Positions 17,028-30,005 of a DNA stretch of 64,000 nucleotides are shown one piece after another. The position numbers and the translations under genes were made by a program. Numbering within the stretch: position 1 is the first letter of the stretch; the number at the start of each line of letters is the position of its first letter. The DNA lies in NCBI RefSeq assembly GCF_017912555.1, contig NZ_JAERSD010000017.1, forward strand, positions 1 to 64,000, given 5' to 3'. The notes below the pieces were generated by a model. It ran no database searches and was not told where the DNA came from. It worked only from the letters and a program-made list of their open reading frames with translations. Origin of the DNA: Bacillus sp. REN3. GTDB taxonomy: Bacteria > Bacillota > Bacilli > Bacillales > Cytobacillaceae.

Positions 17028-18554
17028 ATGGTTGTATTGACAGGTGAAACATTGACGCTGGAACAGATCAAAAGGATCTGCTACCAGGAAGAAGCAGTTG
17101 CGATCAGCCCTGAAAGCATGCGAAAAGTGGCGGAAAGCAGGGCTGCTGTAGAAAAGATTGTATCCGAGAAAAGAACTATTTATGGTATCAACACGGGTTT
17201 TGGGAAGTTCAGCGATGTCATCATCAATGAGGATGATGTCAATGCTCTTCAGCTTAATTTGATACGCTCGCATGCCTGCGGGGTTGGTGACCCTTTCCCT
17301 GAGGAGGTTTCGCGGGCCATGGTGCTGCTTAGGCTCAACGCCTTGATAAAGGGTTTTTCCGGAATCAGGCCCGTTATCGCCGAGCGTTTGCTGGATCTAT
17401 TGAACCTGGGAATCCATCCGGTGGTCCCGCAGCAGGGTTCACTTGGAGCTTCTGGGGATCTTGCGCCGTTGTCCCATCTTGCCCTTGTATTGCTTGGTGA
17501 AGGAAAGGTATTTTATAAGGGTGAAATTTGCCCGACTGAAAAAGCCTTCAAGGAGTTAGGGATCAAGCCGGTTGTACTGCAGGCAAAGGAAGGCCTGGCC
17601 TTAATCAACGGTACCCAGGCGATGACAGCTATGGGTGTTGTCAATTGGATTGAAGCCAGTGACCTGGCATATCAGTCAGAATGGATTTCTGCGCTGACAA
17701 TGGAAGGACTTGAAGGAATCATGGATGCATTTCACCCTGCCATCCATGAAGCACGGGGATATAAACAGCAAATGGATGTTGCGGAAAGGATGAGCAATAT
17801 TCTTGCTGGTAGCAGGCTGACAACAAAACAGGGCGAGAAAAGAGTTCAGGATGCCTACTCGCTAAGGTGCATTCCCCAGGTGCATGGGGCATCATGGCAG
17901 GCGCTGGACTATGTGAAAGAAAAGCTGGAGATCGAAATGAACGCAGCAACAGACAATCCTTTGATTTTCGATGGGGGACATACAGTTATTTCAGGGGGGA
18001 ATTTCCATGGACAGCCAATAGCAATCGCCATGGATTTCATGAAAATTGCCATTGCCGAATTCGCCAGTATATCAGAAAGAAGGATTGAAAGATTGGTTAA
18101 TCCCCAATTGAATGATTTGCCTCCATTTTTAAGTGCCCAACCTGGCTTGCAATCCGGCGCGATGATCATGCAGTACAGCGCCGCATCGCTTGTATCTGAA
18201 AACAAAACGCTCGCCCATCCAGCAAGCGTTGATTCCATACCGTCATCAGCCAATCAGGAGGACCATGTCAGCATGGGTACGATCGCTTCAAGGCATGCCC
18301 ATCTGATTATCCAGAATGCCAGGCGGGTGCTTGCGATTGAATGCATATGCGCCCTGCAGGCGGTACAGCATCGCGGAGTAGACAGGATGTCCCCACAGAC
18401 GAGAGCATTTTACGAGGAAGCCAGGAAGATCGTCCCTTCCATAACTGAAGACCGCGTGTTTTCCGAAGATATTGAGAAGCTTGCAGTGTGGCTTAAAAAA
18501 AATGACAGGCAGTGGACAGCTTCCTTCAAAAACGAAGCGAACCTAGTTTCATAG
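17028..18554 (+). CDS. hutH: Histidine ammonia-lyase
   Basis: A 508-residue enzyme that deaminates L-histidine to trans-urocanate, the first step of histidine degradation. The Ala141-Ser142-Gly143 triad inside [15 protein letters not shown] autocyclises to the MIO electrophile. [15 protein letters not shown] near residue 50, with its catalytic Tyr, is also present. Start ATG 17028 follows CGGGAGGT. Transcription is expected to depend on antitermination at the preceding hairpin. Confidence 0.98.
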   Translation: MVVLTGETLTLEQIKRICYQEEAVAISPESMRKVAESRAAVEKIVSEKRTIYGINTGFGKFSDVIINEDDVNALQLNLIRSHACGVGDPFPEEVSRAMVLLRLNALIKGFSGIRPVIAERLLDLLNLGIHPVVPQQGSLGASGDLAPLSHLALVLLGEGKVFYKGEICPTEKAFKELGIKPVVLQAKEGLALINGTQAMTAMGVVNWIEASDLAYQSEWISALTMEGLEGIMDAFHPAIHEARGYKQQMDVAERMSNILAGSRLTTKQGEKRVQDAYSLRCIPQVHGASWQALDYVKEKLEIEMNAATDNPLIFDGGHTVISGGNFHGQPIAIAMDFMKIAIAEFASISERRIERLVNPQLNDLPPFLSAQPGLQSGAMIMQYSAASLVSENKTLAHPASVDSIPSSANQEDHVSMGTIASRHAHLIIQNARRVLAIECICALQAVQHRGVDRMSPQTRAFYEEARKIVPSITEDRVFSEDIEKLAVWLKKNDRQWTASFKNEANLVS

Positions 18555-18783
18555 ATGACAGCCTTGCTTTTCAACTAAATGGCTTAAATGAACATCAGCG
18601 TAAATGATGATGGCGATAGGAATTTAAGAGCAAGACGGGTTTAGTGTAGACAATCCATTTAGAGAATGTTTGGAGTCCTTTTCGGCATATGACCATTGCA
18701 GATGCAAGACTGGCCACAGAACCATGAAGGATTCTGGATTCATAGATTTGAAGAACAGATTCAAAAATAAGGGAGTGGAAAAG

Positions 18784-22662
<3,879 letters not shown>

Positions 22663-22670
22663 CCTAATAG

Positions 22671-22706
22671 AAAAGGAGAAGCCGGGGCAGCTTCTCCTTT
22701 TCATTT
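22671..22706. terminator. Bidirectional terminator after hutG
   Basis: AAAAGGAGAAG (22671-22681) pairs with CTTCTCCTTTT (22691-22701), 11 bp perfect. A tracts and T tracts flank it on both sides, so it can also serve the convergent monooxygenase gene. Confidence 0.85.
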
Positions 22707-22708
22707 TC

Positions 22709-23728
22709 TTACTTTCCATTGAAGATGTCTGAGACAATTTCATAGGATTTTAAGCGGGCTTTGTGATCAAAAATCTGGGCATTGATAATCATTTCGTCTG
22801 CCTGAGTGTCATCAAGGAATTCCTGCAGCTGTGTTTTAACTGTTTCTGGGCTTCCCACGATGGAGGAACCAATCCTGCTGTCTAGTAGCTGACGTTCGTA
22901 ATCACTGAGGCGTTCCTCCAAATTCTCGACAGGTGGAAGCAAAGGACTTGGGTTATTCCTGAATAAATTGAGGAATTGCTGCTGCATGGAAGTAGCAAGC
23001 AAGGAAGCCTCCTCGTCGGTCTCCGCAGCAATAATATTCATTCCCACCATGGCATAGGGTTCTTGCAGCACTTCTGAAGGTTTGAAGGACTGACGATACA
23101 GCCTGAGTGCTCCTAAAGTATTCTCGGGAGAGAAGTGGCTTGCGAATGAAAAAGGAAGCCCCAGCTGTCCTGCCAGTTGTGCGCTGTAGCCGCTCGAACC
23201 GAGAAGCCAGATAGGAATTTCGAGACCTTCTCCCGGAATTGCCCGGACACTGCGATATTTTGAATCCGGATCAGGATTGAAATAGGCCCGAAGCTCCTCC
23301 AGTTGCTCCGGGAAATCCTGCCCATCACTGCGCCGTTCTCGTCTCAATGCGTATGCTGTCACCTGGTCAGTTCCAGGAGCTCGGCCAAGACCGAGGTCGA
23401 TCCTTCCCGGGAATAAAGACTCCAAGGTACCAAATTGTTCTGCAATCACGAGGGGGGCATGATTAGGGAGCATAATGCCTCCGGAACCGACCCTGATCGT
23501 TGAAGTGCCTGCCGCTACATGACCGATGACGACAGATGTAGCTGAGCTTGCGATGCCGGGCATATTATGATGCTCAGCAAGCCAGTATCGGTTATACCCC
23601 CACTTTTCTGTATGCCGCGCTAAATCCAATGTATTTCTAAAAGAATCCGCTGCTGTGCCACCTTGTAAAATCGGTGACAGGTCAAGGACAGAATATTTTA
23701 TGTCACTTAAACTCTTCATGGCTTTCAT
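22709..23728 (-). CDS. LLM-class flavin-dependent monooxygenase (luciferase-like)
   Basis: A 339-residue protein of the bacterial luciferase-like TIM-barrel family. Typical blocks are YSVLDLSPI at the N-terminus, [19 protein letters not shown] near residue 45-65, [14 protein letters not shown] near 80, and [13 protein letters not shown] near 110. Members use reduced flavin from a separate reductase to oxidise diverse substrates; none can be named. ATG 23728 is used, although a second in-frame ATG at 23719 is possible and neither has a strong ribosome site. It is 33% or so similar in layout to the second such gene at 32464 only by eye; they are not tandem duplicates. Confidence 0.88.
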   Translation of the reverse strand: MKAMKSLSDIKYSVLDLSPILQGGTAADSFRNTLDLARHTEKWGYNRYWLAEHHNMPGIASSATSVVIGHVAAGTSTIRVGSGGIMLPNHAPLVIAEQFGTLESLFPGRIDLGLGRAPGTDQVTAYALRRERRSDGQDFPEQLEELRAYFNPDPDSKYRSVRAIPGEGLEIPIWLLGSSGYSAQLAGQLGLPFSFASHFSPENTLGALRLYRQSFKPSEVLQEPYAMVGMNIIAAETDEEASLLATSMQQQFLNLFRNNPSPLLPPVENLEERLSDYERQLLDSRIGSSIVGSPETVKTQLQEFLDDTQADEMIINAQIFDHKARLKSYEIVSDIFNGK

Positions 23729-23966
23729 CTACTTTCTTTGGAAAATAATAGCCTGTAAAGGCTATAGAACCTATAGTAACAATTCTCGAAATGGTTTCAA
23801 AATAATTTGTTTTATTTGCTTTTTCAATTCCTCATGGAAAAAGCATTTTTATGCTAAATGACTGATATGTCTTTTTTTGGTAGAAATTCAGCATTTTCAA
23901 TATTTTATGGTAAAGAAGGCTCGATACTGGAAGCTGATTGCTGGAACTTTTCATTACATCTTTTCA

Positions 23967-24036
23967 AATATGTAAAGATATCTTTACATATTGTTGAGCG
24001 AAGTTTATGATGAATGTAAAGGTATCTTTACATTCA
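23967..24036 (+). promoter_or_regulatory. Promoter bracketed by two long palindromic operators
   Basis: A perfect 26-bp palindrome spans 23967-23992, and a second 26-bp copy with one mismatched pair spans 24011-24036; both contain TGTAAAGRTATCTTTACA. Their centres are 44 bp apart, about four helical turns. TTTACA (23983-23988) inside the first, with a 17-bp spacer to TATGAT (24006-24011), makes a good sigma-A promoter whose -10 abuts the second. Binding at both sites would block RNA polymerase. The gene directly downstream encodes a small XRE regulator, so autoregulation is likely. Confidence 0.75.
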
Positions 24037-24059
24037 ATCGGATGGAGGTCGGAAGATTT

Positions 24060-24272
24060 GTGAAAGTCATTAATCATATTAAGGAAATTCGTTTAGGAAA
24101 AGGGATTACCCAGGTTCAAATGGCAGAGGATTTACAAATTACCCGCCAAACAATCAATGCCATTGAAAGAAATAAATATAATCCAAGTTTAGAATTGGCT
24201 TTGAAATTGGCTGAATATTTCAATGTACCGTTTGAACGACTTTTTTATTTGGAAAAAAAGGAGGAGAAATAA
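24060..24272 (+). CDS. Small XRE-family transcriptional regulator
   Basis: A 70-residue single-domain Cro/CI-type DNA-binding protein: INHIKEIRLGKGITQVQMAE, then ITRQTINAIERNKYNPSLEL covering the recognition helix (about residues 25-45), and a hydrophobic tail NVPFERLFYLE. GTG 24060 behind GGAGG (24044-24048) is preferred; the frame is open upstream through the operator, but that stretch is regulatory DNA. It should bind the two palindromes just upstream as a dimer. It is followed with no gap by a four-helix membrane protein, a common pairing in Firmicutes. Confidence 0.88.
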   Translation: MKVINHIKEIRLGKGITQVQMAEDLQITRQTINAIERNKYNPSLELALKLAEYFNVPFERLFYLEKKEEK

Positions 24273-24683
24273 TTGGAAGAAAGAAAACTGAAAATACTTT
24301 TGTGGATTGTGATCACAGTGTGTATGACTATCGGAGGGATTATGGGGATTTATATAATTGGCAACGAAACAGGTGTATATGACTTTGATTTGATAGGGGC
24401 AATTTTTTTCGGCGTAATTGGAGGCTTTCTCGTCTATTTAATGATTTCCAAATTAAATGGAAAAAGAAATGGAAAGGTACCGGATGTCGATGAACGGACG
24501 GTTCGAATCATGCAAAAGTTTTTATTGTTTTCTTTATACGGTGTTTTAATTGGAAGCGGAGCGATGTTAATAATTGCCTATGCAATGGGAATTAAAACGA
24601 TTGAGACAGGTATTTTGATTCTATGTCTGTTAGGTATTTACATGATTATTGGCCTTGGTGCGTTGGTAGTGAAAAGATTATGA
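24273..24683 (+). CDS. Four-helix integral membrane protein paired with the XRE regulator
   Basis: A 136-residue protein with four predicted membrane segments at about 5-27, 36-60, 78-105 and 110-132 and a polar cytoplasmic-type loop (KLNGKRNGKVPDVDERTVRI). TTG 24273 begins directly after the XRE stop codon and has AAGGAGGAG at a good distance. I do not recognise the family with certainty; DUF2178-like small membrane proteins found next to XRE regulators are a possibility. Function unknown. Confidence 0.75.
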   Translation: MEERKLKILLWIVITVCMTIGGIMGIYIIGNETGVYDFDLIGAIFFGVIGGFLVYLMISKLNGKRNGKVPDVDERTVRIMQKFLLFSLYGVLIGSGAMLIIAYAMGIKTIETGILILCLLGIYMIIGLGALVVKRL

Positions 24684-24916
24684 AATTGGATGCAGCGTAT
24701 TCGAGCAAGGGTTGAATACGTTTCATTATTATTATGCAAAAAAACATTGCCATCTTACGTCTAAGAAAGAGTTCATTCCAACAATCTTTCTCCAACTACA
24801 CTTTGATGAGATACATTAAATGGGTTTAAATGAATCGTAATTTTTTTGCCTTTCAATCATGTTTTTCACCAATCATGCTAACCCTATCATCAAATAACTA
24901 TTGCAGGAGGAAAACC

Positions 24917-25752
24917 ATGCACCCTAATAGCTTCGTCTTCAGTGAGTACGATGTATTAAAAAAAGCAATCCTTTGCCAGCCGCAATATATGACGATCCGT
25001 GAAGTGATAAACGAAACCCAGGAACATTTCAAGAATGAAGGAATACATATCGAACGTGCTCTTGAGCAGCATTCGGCATTAGTCCATGTCCTGCGTGAAA
25101 ATGGCGTGGAAGTCATACTGCTTCCGTATCATAAGAAATACCCGGAGCAGGTCTTCACAAGGGATATAGGATTTACACTTGGCAGACAATTTTCGTTGCC
25201 GAAATGGCAAGCAAGGTCCGTAAGGGAGAAGAGAATGTACTCAAACAATGGCTGGAGGATGAGGGTATATCTTATTACAACCTGCTGGGGGACAAGATAG
25301 AGGGAGGGGATGTGATCATTGACCAGGAAACCATATACATTGGACTCAGCAATAGGACAAACAGACATGCGGCAGACCACCTGCGGAGCTTGCTTACCCA
25401 ATTCAAGGTACACCCGATCCCCTTTAAAACGGAATACCTCCATTTGGATTGCGTTTTCAATGTCATTTCCCCGGAGACTGCTCTTATCTATCGGGATGCC
25501 TTGACCGAGGAAGATATCCATTTATTCAGTTCACGCTATGCCCTAATTGAAATCACTAAAGAGGAGCAGTTTTCTCTGGGAACGAACGTCCTATCGATTG
25601 GGAACAAAAAGATTTTAAGCCTGCCAGTTAATCAAAGGGTAAATGAGGAGCTGAGAAAAAGGGGATTTGAAGTCTTAGAAGTCGACATCACAGAAATCAT
25701 CAAATCGGGTGGGTCGTTCCGTTGCTGCACGCTCCCAATCTTGAGATGTTAG
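24917..25752 (+). pseudogene. Amidinohydrolase/DDAH-family gene broken by a frameshift
   Basis: Two overlapping frames together make one enzyme of about 278 residues of the arginine deiminase/dimethylargininase superfamily. The first frame (ATG 24917 after GCAGGAGG) runs from MHPNSFVFSEYDVL to FTRDIGFTLG. The reading then has to move at about 25181-25187 into the frame encoding IFVAEMASKVRKGEE. The second part has the conserved GGDVIID, the catalytic-His block YLHLDCVFNV, and the C-terminal Cys motif SGGSFRCCTLPI. One base appears to be missing. It is either a real disruption or a sequencing error; all active-site motifs survive on either side. Confidence 0.75.
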
Positions 25753-25757
25753 TCCGT

Positions 25758-25800
25758 ATATCCCCTAAATCCTTTTATAGTACAAAGGGGATATCTTTTT
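25758..25800 (+). terminator. Intrinsic terminator
   Basis: ATATCCCC (25758-25765) pairs with GGGGATAT (25787-25794), with a T5 tail and an additional inner CCTTT/AAAGG possibility. Confidence 0.75.
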
Positions 25801-25838
25801 GTGGAAAAATTAGTTTATATAGAATTTAAATATTTTAA

Positions 25839-25867
25839 TTGTTCTCTAAACGAAATTATCTTATAAT
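25839..25867 (+). promoter_or_regulatory. Sigma-A promoter of the AGCS symporter gene
   Basis: TTGTTC (25839-25844), a 17-bp spacer, and a perfect TATAAT (25862-25867), located 37 bp before the start codon. Confidence 0.65.
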
Positions 25868-25904
25868 TCAAAATAGAAAGAAATAAATACAAAGGGGGAT
25901 TACT

Positions 25905-27368
25905 TTGTCAGATTTCGTAAATGGTTTAAATGGTATTCTATGGAGTACACCAGTTATTTACATTATCCTTGGTATTGGGCTGATGTTCTCCATCCTGACC
26001 AGGTTCCTGCAGGTCAGGCACATTAAGGACATGGTATTGCTCATGTTCAAAGGCAGAAGTTCTGATGCTGGCGTTTCATCTTTTCAGGCATTATCCATTG
26101 CTCTTTCGGGCCGCGTTGGAACAGGTAACATTGCTGGTACTGCTACAGCGATTGCAATGGGAGGACCTGGGGCAGTATTCTGGATGTGGACAATCGCCTT
26201 CATCGGTGCGGGCAGCGCATTCGTTGAATCAACTCTTGCGCAAATTTACAAAGTGAGACAAGGTGGTCTATATCGAGGAGGACCTGCTTATTACATTGAA
26301 AAGGGACTTGGAATCAGGTGGTTCGCCATTGCATTCGCGATAGCCGCTCTCCTAGCGATGTCGCTCCTGATGCCAGGCATCCAATCGAACTCGATTGCTT
26401 TGGGAATTGAAAACGCTTTCGGTATAAGTAAAACATTCACAGGTTTATTTATTATCGTACTCCTAGGCTTGATCATTTTTGGAGGAGTCAAACGAATTGC
26501 GACTGTTGCACAATATACTGTGCCATTCATGGCTGTAGGTTACATTGTGGTAGCGCTCGTAATCATTGGTATGAACATCGCAGAAGTGCCGGGAGTGTTC
26601 GCCTTGATCTTCAAAAGTGCCTTTGGTGCTGACTCCATGTTTGGCGGAATCCTCGGAAGTGCGATTGCATGGGGAGTCAAACGGGGAATCTATTCAAACG
26701 AAGCTGGCCAGGGGACAGGACCGCATGCTGCTGCTGCGGCTGAGGTATCGCACCCTGCAAAGCAAGGACTTGTCCAGGCATTTTCTGTTTATATCGATAC
26801 CCTTTTCGTTTGCTCGGCAACTGCATTCATGATTCTGTTCACAGGTATGTTCAATACAGTCGGCCCAGACGGGAAGACATTCCTAGTCGAAAAATTGCCT
26901 GGAGTTCAAGCTGGCCCTGGATATACCCAGGCTGCAGTAGACGCTGTCATCCCAGGTTTTGGTGCAGGGTTTGTCGCCATCGCTCTATTCTTCTTCGCAT
27001 TCACGACTATTATGGCATATTATTATATGGCTGAAACAAATATCGCTTACCTTCTTCGCGGCAGGGATGGAAAGTTGCCAATGTTCATTCTTAAAGTTGT
27101 GATCCTTGGTGCTACCTTCTATGGGGCAGTGAAGGAAGCAGAACTTGCATGGGCGCTTGGAGATGCAGGACTGGGGTTGATGGTGTGGCTCAACCTCATC
27201 GCAATCGTTCTGCTTGCAAAGCCTGCCCTGATTGCGCTTAAGGATTATGAAGAACAGAAGAAGCAAGGCCTCGATCCGGTTTTCAATTCCAAGAAGCTTG
27301 GAATCAAGAATGCTGAATATTGGGAAGAAGAATATAAATTTGATCATGAAAACGAAAAAGTTTCGTGA
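25905..27368 (+). CDS. Sodium:alanine/glycine symporter (AGCS family)
   Basis: A 487-residue membrane protein with about ten to eleven helices. It imports alanine, glycine or glutamine-type amino acids with Na+ (or H+). The family signature SIALSGRVGTGNIAGTATAI lies near residues 65-85, with GGPGAVFWMW following it and KRGIYSNEAGQGTGPHAAA near 260-280. TTG 25905 follows a strong AAAGGGGG site. It is a monocistronic unit, with its own promoter and a strong terminator. A second family member is encoded at 51069 on the other strand; the substrates may differ. Confidence 0.94.
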   Translation: MSDFVNGLNGILWSTPVIYIILGIGLMFSILTRFLQVRHIKDMVLLMFKGRSSDAGVSSFQALSIALSGRVGTGNIAGTATAIAMGGPGAVFWMWTIAFIGAGSAFVESTLAQIYKVRQGGLYRGGPAYYIEKGLGIRWFAIAFAIAALLAMSLLMPGIQSNSIALGIENAFGISKTFTGLFIIVLLGLIIFGGVKRIATVAQYTVPFMAVGYIVVALVIIGMNIAEVPGVFALIFKSAFGADSMFGGILGSAIAWGVKRGIYSNEAGQGTGPHAAAAAEVSHPAKQGLVQAFSVYIDTLFVCSATAFMILFTGMFNTVGPDGKTFLVEKLPGVQAGPGYTQAAVDAVIPGFGAGFVAIALFFFAFTTIMAYYYMAETNIAYLLRGRDGKLPMFILKVVILGATFYGAVKEAELAWALGDAGLGLMVWLNLIAIVLLAKPALIALKDYEEQKKQGLDPVFNSKKLGIKNAEYWEEEYKFDHENEKVS

Positions 27369-27379
27369 TGATTGATCGA

Positions 27380-27415
27380 AAATGGGCCAACCGCTGCAGG
27401 CTGGCCCATTTTTTC
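27380..27415 (+). terminator. Intrinsic terminator after the AGCS symporter gene
   Basis: AAATGGGCCA (27380-27389) pairs with TGGCCCATTT (27402-27411), followed by more T. Confidence 0.88.
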
Positions 27416-27491
27416 ATTTCCAGGAAAGGGTATAATATTGTAATAGGGGAAGGCTGAAGAACAGAAGCCATTTTAAGCGGGAGGATGCTAT

Positions 27492-28403
27492 ATGAGAATG
27501 CTATCCATTGACGGTGGCGGAATCAGAGGGGTGTTCCCAATTTCGATTTTGCAATCAATCGAGGATGAACTGCAAAGACCGGTGGGCGAACTATTCGATT
27601 TAATTGCGGGTACCAGTACAGGTGCTATCATAGCATCAGCTGCGGCGATTGGCATACCGATGGAAACACTGATGGATAAATATCAAAGGTATGGCGAGCA
27701 AATATTCACGAAAAACGCCAAGATCGGGCTTTTTAAAAGCGTTTATAGTGACCGATATTTAAGGCGGCTGCTGAAAATATCATTTGGTGATATGGAATTG
27801 GCAGAAGTCGAGAAACCATTGGTTATCCCTGCTGTTGATATAACGAATGGAAAACCATTCATCCACCGGTCCGATTTTGGGTTTGCCAAGGAAAATGAGT
27901 TGGGGGTTAAGCTCTGGGATGCTGTCCTGTCTTCGTGTTCGGCACCAATCTATTTTCCTCCGAACAATATAAATAACAAATATCTATCAATTGATGGAGG
28001 GCTTTGGGCAAATAATCCGTCGCTTGTCTGCATCACGGAAGCCTTGAAGCATTTCAAAACCGATCTGCGAGATATAACTATATTCTCCCTTGGCACTGGC
28101 CAGCAACGGATCGATTTTACTATCGATGAGGACGATGAGTGGGGAATCCGCCAGTGGCTGCCATTCCAGTTCCCGTCTATGAAGGTAACCCCTAAGCTAC
28201 TCGATTTGGCTATGGACCTGTCTTCAGAGTCTGTCTCATATCACAGCAGTATTTTGCTTGGCGGAAATTATTTGCGCCTGAATGAAGGGCTTTCAGCTGA
28301 AATTCCTTTTGACGATGCTGGCTGTATGGAGGAATTGACGCATCTCGGGAAAAAAGTATTTATGGATAGGAAAACAGAAATAATCGATTTTTTAAAGAAG
28401 TAG
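27492..28403 (+). CDS. CapV-like patatin phospholipase
   Basis: A 303-residue patatin-type lipid acyl hydrolase. The oxyanion loop DGGGIRG is at residues 6-12, the nucleophile elbow GTSTG has Ser42, and the catalytic Asp168 is in DGGLWANNPS, so the Ser-Asp dyad is complete. The short length and the immediate N-terminal start resemble cyclic-nucleotide-activated CapV effectors of CBASS defence, but no cGAS-like nucleotidyltransferase, Cap2 or Cap3 gene is nearby. It may therefore be a housekeeping lipase. ATG 27492 follows GGGAGGATGC. Neighbours are an AGCS symporter (terminated) and a DUF1292 gene. Confidence 0.88.
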   Translation: MRMLSIDGGGIRGVFPISILQSIEDELQRPVGELFDLIAGTSTGAIIASAAAIGIPMETLMDKYQRYGEQIFTKNAKIGLFKSVYSDRYLRRLLKISFGDMELAEVEKPLVIPAVDITNGKPFIHRSDFGFAKENELGVKLWDAVLSSCSAPIYFPPNNINNKYLSIDGGLWANNPSLVCITEALKHFKTDLRDITIFSLGTGQQRIDFTIDEDDEWGIRQWLPFQFPSMKVTPKLLDLAMDLSSESVSYHSSILLGGNYLRLNEGLSAEIPFDDAGCMEELTHLGKKVFMDRKTEIIDFLKK

Positions 28404-28468
28404 AACGAAAAGTTTATTAATAGGAATCAAGGCTGAAAGGCCTTAATCGAACGAAAGGGAGGAAGGAC

Positions 28469-28738
28469 ATGGATAAGCTGGAAATAGGAGAAGTTTTCAC
28501 AATCATTGATGAGAATGACGAAGAATTGGAGGTTGAGGTGATCGGTTCTGCCACAATAGGAAATGATTCGTATGCAGCGGTAAGTTTTATAGAAGACCTT
28601 CAGGCAGGAACAGAGGGTGACATTGATCTGTTTTTTTTGAAAGTAGATCAGGAGGGTGATTTTGCTGCTATTGAGTCAGATGAAGAGTTCGAGAAAGTCT
28701 CAGCTGCATTTGACGAAATGCTCAAAAGGGAGAACTAG
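28469..28738 (+). CDS. DUF1292 small acidic protein
   Basis: An 89-residue strongly acidic protein (EVFTIIDENDEELEVEVIG, then IDLFFLKVDQEGDF), which is the pattern of the DUF1292 family widespread in bacilli. The role is unknown. It has a GGGAGGAAGG ribosome site, 66 bp after the patatin gene, so co-transcription is possible. Confidence 0.8.
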   Translation: MDKLEIGEVFTIIDENDEELEVEVIGSATIGNDSYAAVSFIEDLQAGTEGDIDLFFLKVDQEGDFAAIESDEEFEKVSAAFDEMLKREN

Positions 28739-28822
28739 CGGCAGGGAAGGGTTGTCTATCCTTCTTGGCTGACGAATTTATTTACTGTGATTTTGCTGTG
28801 AGGGGATAAGGAGGAGACCACA

Positions 28823-29599
28823 ATGAATGAAAAAGAGAATGTTCAAATCCAATTTGGCAAAAATGCCGGAAACTATGTTACAAGTACAGCGCATGCAGAA
28901 GGGGCAGATCTGGCTGAATTAGTTGAAATCGTAAAAAATCATCGAACCAGGGGCTCCATTTTGGATATAGCGACAGGTGGCGGACATGTAGCGAATGCTT
29001 TAGCCCCGCTTGCCGAAGTGGTGATTGCTTATGATATAACCGAGAAAATGCTGGAAAAAGCAGAGGAGTTCATTCATGGAAATGGGCATCGAAATGTGAA
29101 ATTTGTCTGTGGCGATGCCGAGAACCTTTCATTTCCGGATTCATCTTTTGATATTGTAACTTGCAGGATTGCTGCCCATCACTTTCCACATGTGGAACGA
29201 TTTGTGCAAGAAGTATTCCGGGTATTAAAAGCAGGTGGGCTATTTATTCTTGTGGACAATGTAGCGCCTGAGCTGGAAGAATACGATGAATTCTATAATG
29301 CGATTGAAAAGAAAAGGGATCCAAGCCACTTCCGGGCACATAAAAAGTCAAAGTGGATTACATTTGTAGAGAGCGCAGGCATGCAAGTTAGGAGCATGAG
29401 GACCTTTGTGAAGAAATTCCAGTATGAAATATGGTGTGCAAGAATGGCTCTCCCGGCTGATGATAAAAATGAGTTGAGTACATATATGAAGGACGCTGCG
29501 AAAGATATCAGAGATCACTTTTCGCTTGAAGTAAATGAATCGGGTCAGATAGAGGGCTTCATTGGGGAAAGCATCCTGCTTGCATCTGTAAAGAAGTGA
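28823..29599 (+). CDS. Class I SAM-dependent methyltransferase
   Basis: A 258-residue methyltransferase of the UbiE/YcgJ type. Motif I is LDIATGGGHVANAL at about 47-60, the acidic end of beta 2 is VIAYDITEKML, motif II is CGDAENLSFPDSSFDIV, and HHFPHVERFVQEVFRVLKAGG follows. The substrate is not identifiable. ATG 28823 follows AAGGAGGAG. The adjacent genes give no pathway context. Confidence 0.88.
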   Translation: MNEKENVQIQFGKNAGNYVTSTAHAEGADLAELVEIVKNHRTRGSILDIATGGGHVANALAPLAEVVIAYDITEKMLEKAEEFIHGNGHRNVKFVCGDAENLSFPDSSFDIVTCRIAAHHFPHVERFVQEVFRVLKAGGLFILVDNVAPELEEYDEFYNAIEKKRDPSHFRAHKKSKWITFVESAGMQVRSMRTFVKKFQYEIWCARMALPADDKNELSTYMKDAAKDIRDHFSLEVNESGQIEGFIGESILLASVKK

Positions 29600-29659
29600 A
29601 TGGGTAAAAAAGGGGAAATGGCAAACGTGTCGAATTGATTCTGAAAGGAGTTGATTCAA

Positions 29660-29929
29660 TTGGATAGCGTCATTATAGTAACCTTCAAGATAAAAGGAAT
29701 CCCCATTCCTATAAAAATAGCATCCTCAAATGAACCAAGCAAGGACCAGATTCAAAAGAAAATCACGGATCTAGCCAAAGGATATGACTTAATTGGCGAG
29801 ATTCAATTCAAGAAACTTCTTAAGGAAAAAGGACAGAAAATGTATATCTATGAGATTGGCGGCAGAAAATGCATCGTTCTTGTTGAACGGCTGGAAAAAA
29901 TCAAAGAGTTCGAGGAAATCAGCTCATGA
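29660..29929 (+). CDS. Small hypothetical protein
   Basis: An 89-residue protein with an N-terminal beta strand (DSVIIVTFKIKGIPIPIKI) and a basic C-terminal half. TTG 29660 is favoured because AAAGGAG at 29644-29650 is correctly spaced from it, whereas the earlier TTG 29651 touches the ribosome site. No family recognised. A perfect terminator follows, which supports it as a real transcription-unit end. Confidence 0.6.
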   Translation: MDSVIIVTFKIKGIPIPIKIASSNEPSKDQIQKKITDLAKGYDLIGEIQFKKLLKEKGQKMYIYEIGGRKCIVLVERLEKIKEFEEISS

Positions 29930-29937
29930 AAGAGTCT

Positions 29938-29971
29938 CACCCAGGAACCAATCGTTCCTGGGTGATGTTTT
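29938..29971 (+). terminator. Intrinsic terminator
   Basis: CACCCAGGAAC (29938-29948), loop CAATC, GTTCCTGGGTG (29954-29964), then a short T run. Confidence 0.85.
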
Positions 29972-30005
29972 AATGAGCTATCGATTCCTGTTTCGATTAG
30001 AAGTC

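Noticed and set aside
27492-29929. A CBASS or other defence island around the patatin gene
   Set aside because: No nucleotidyltransferase, E1/E2-like or JAB-domain gene is present; neighbours are DUF1292, a methyltransferase and a small unknown protein.
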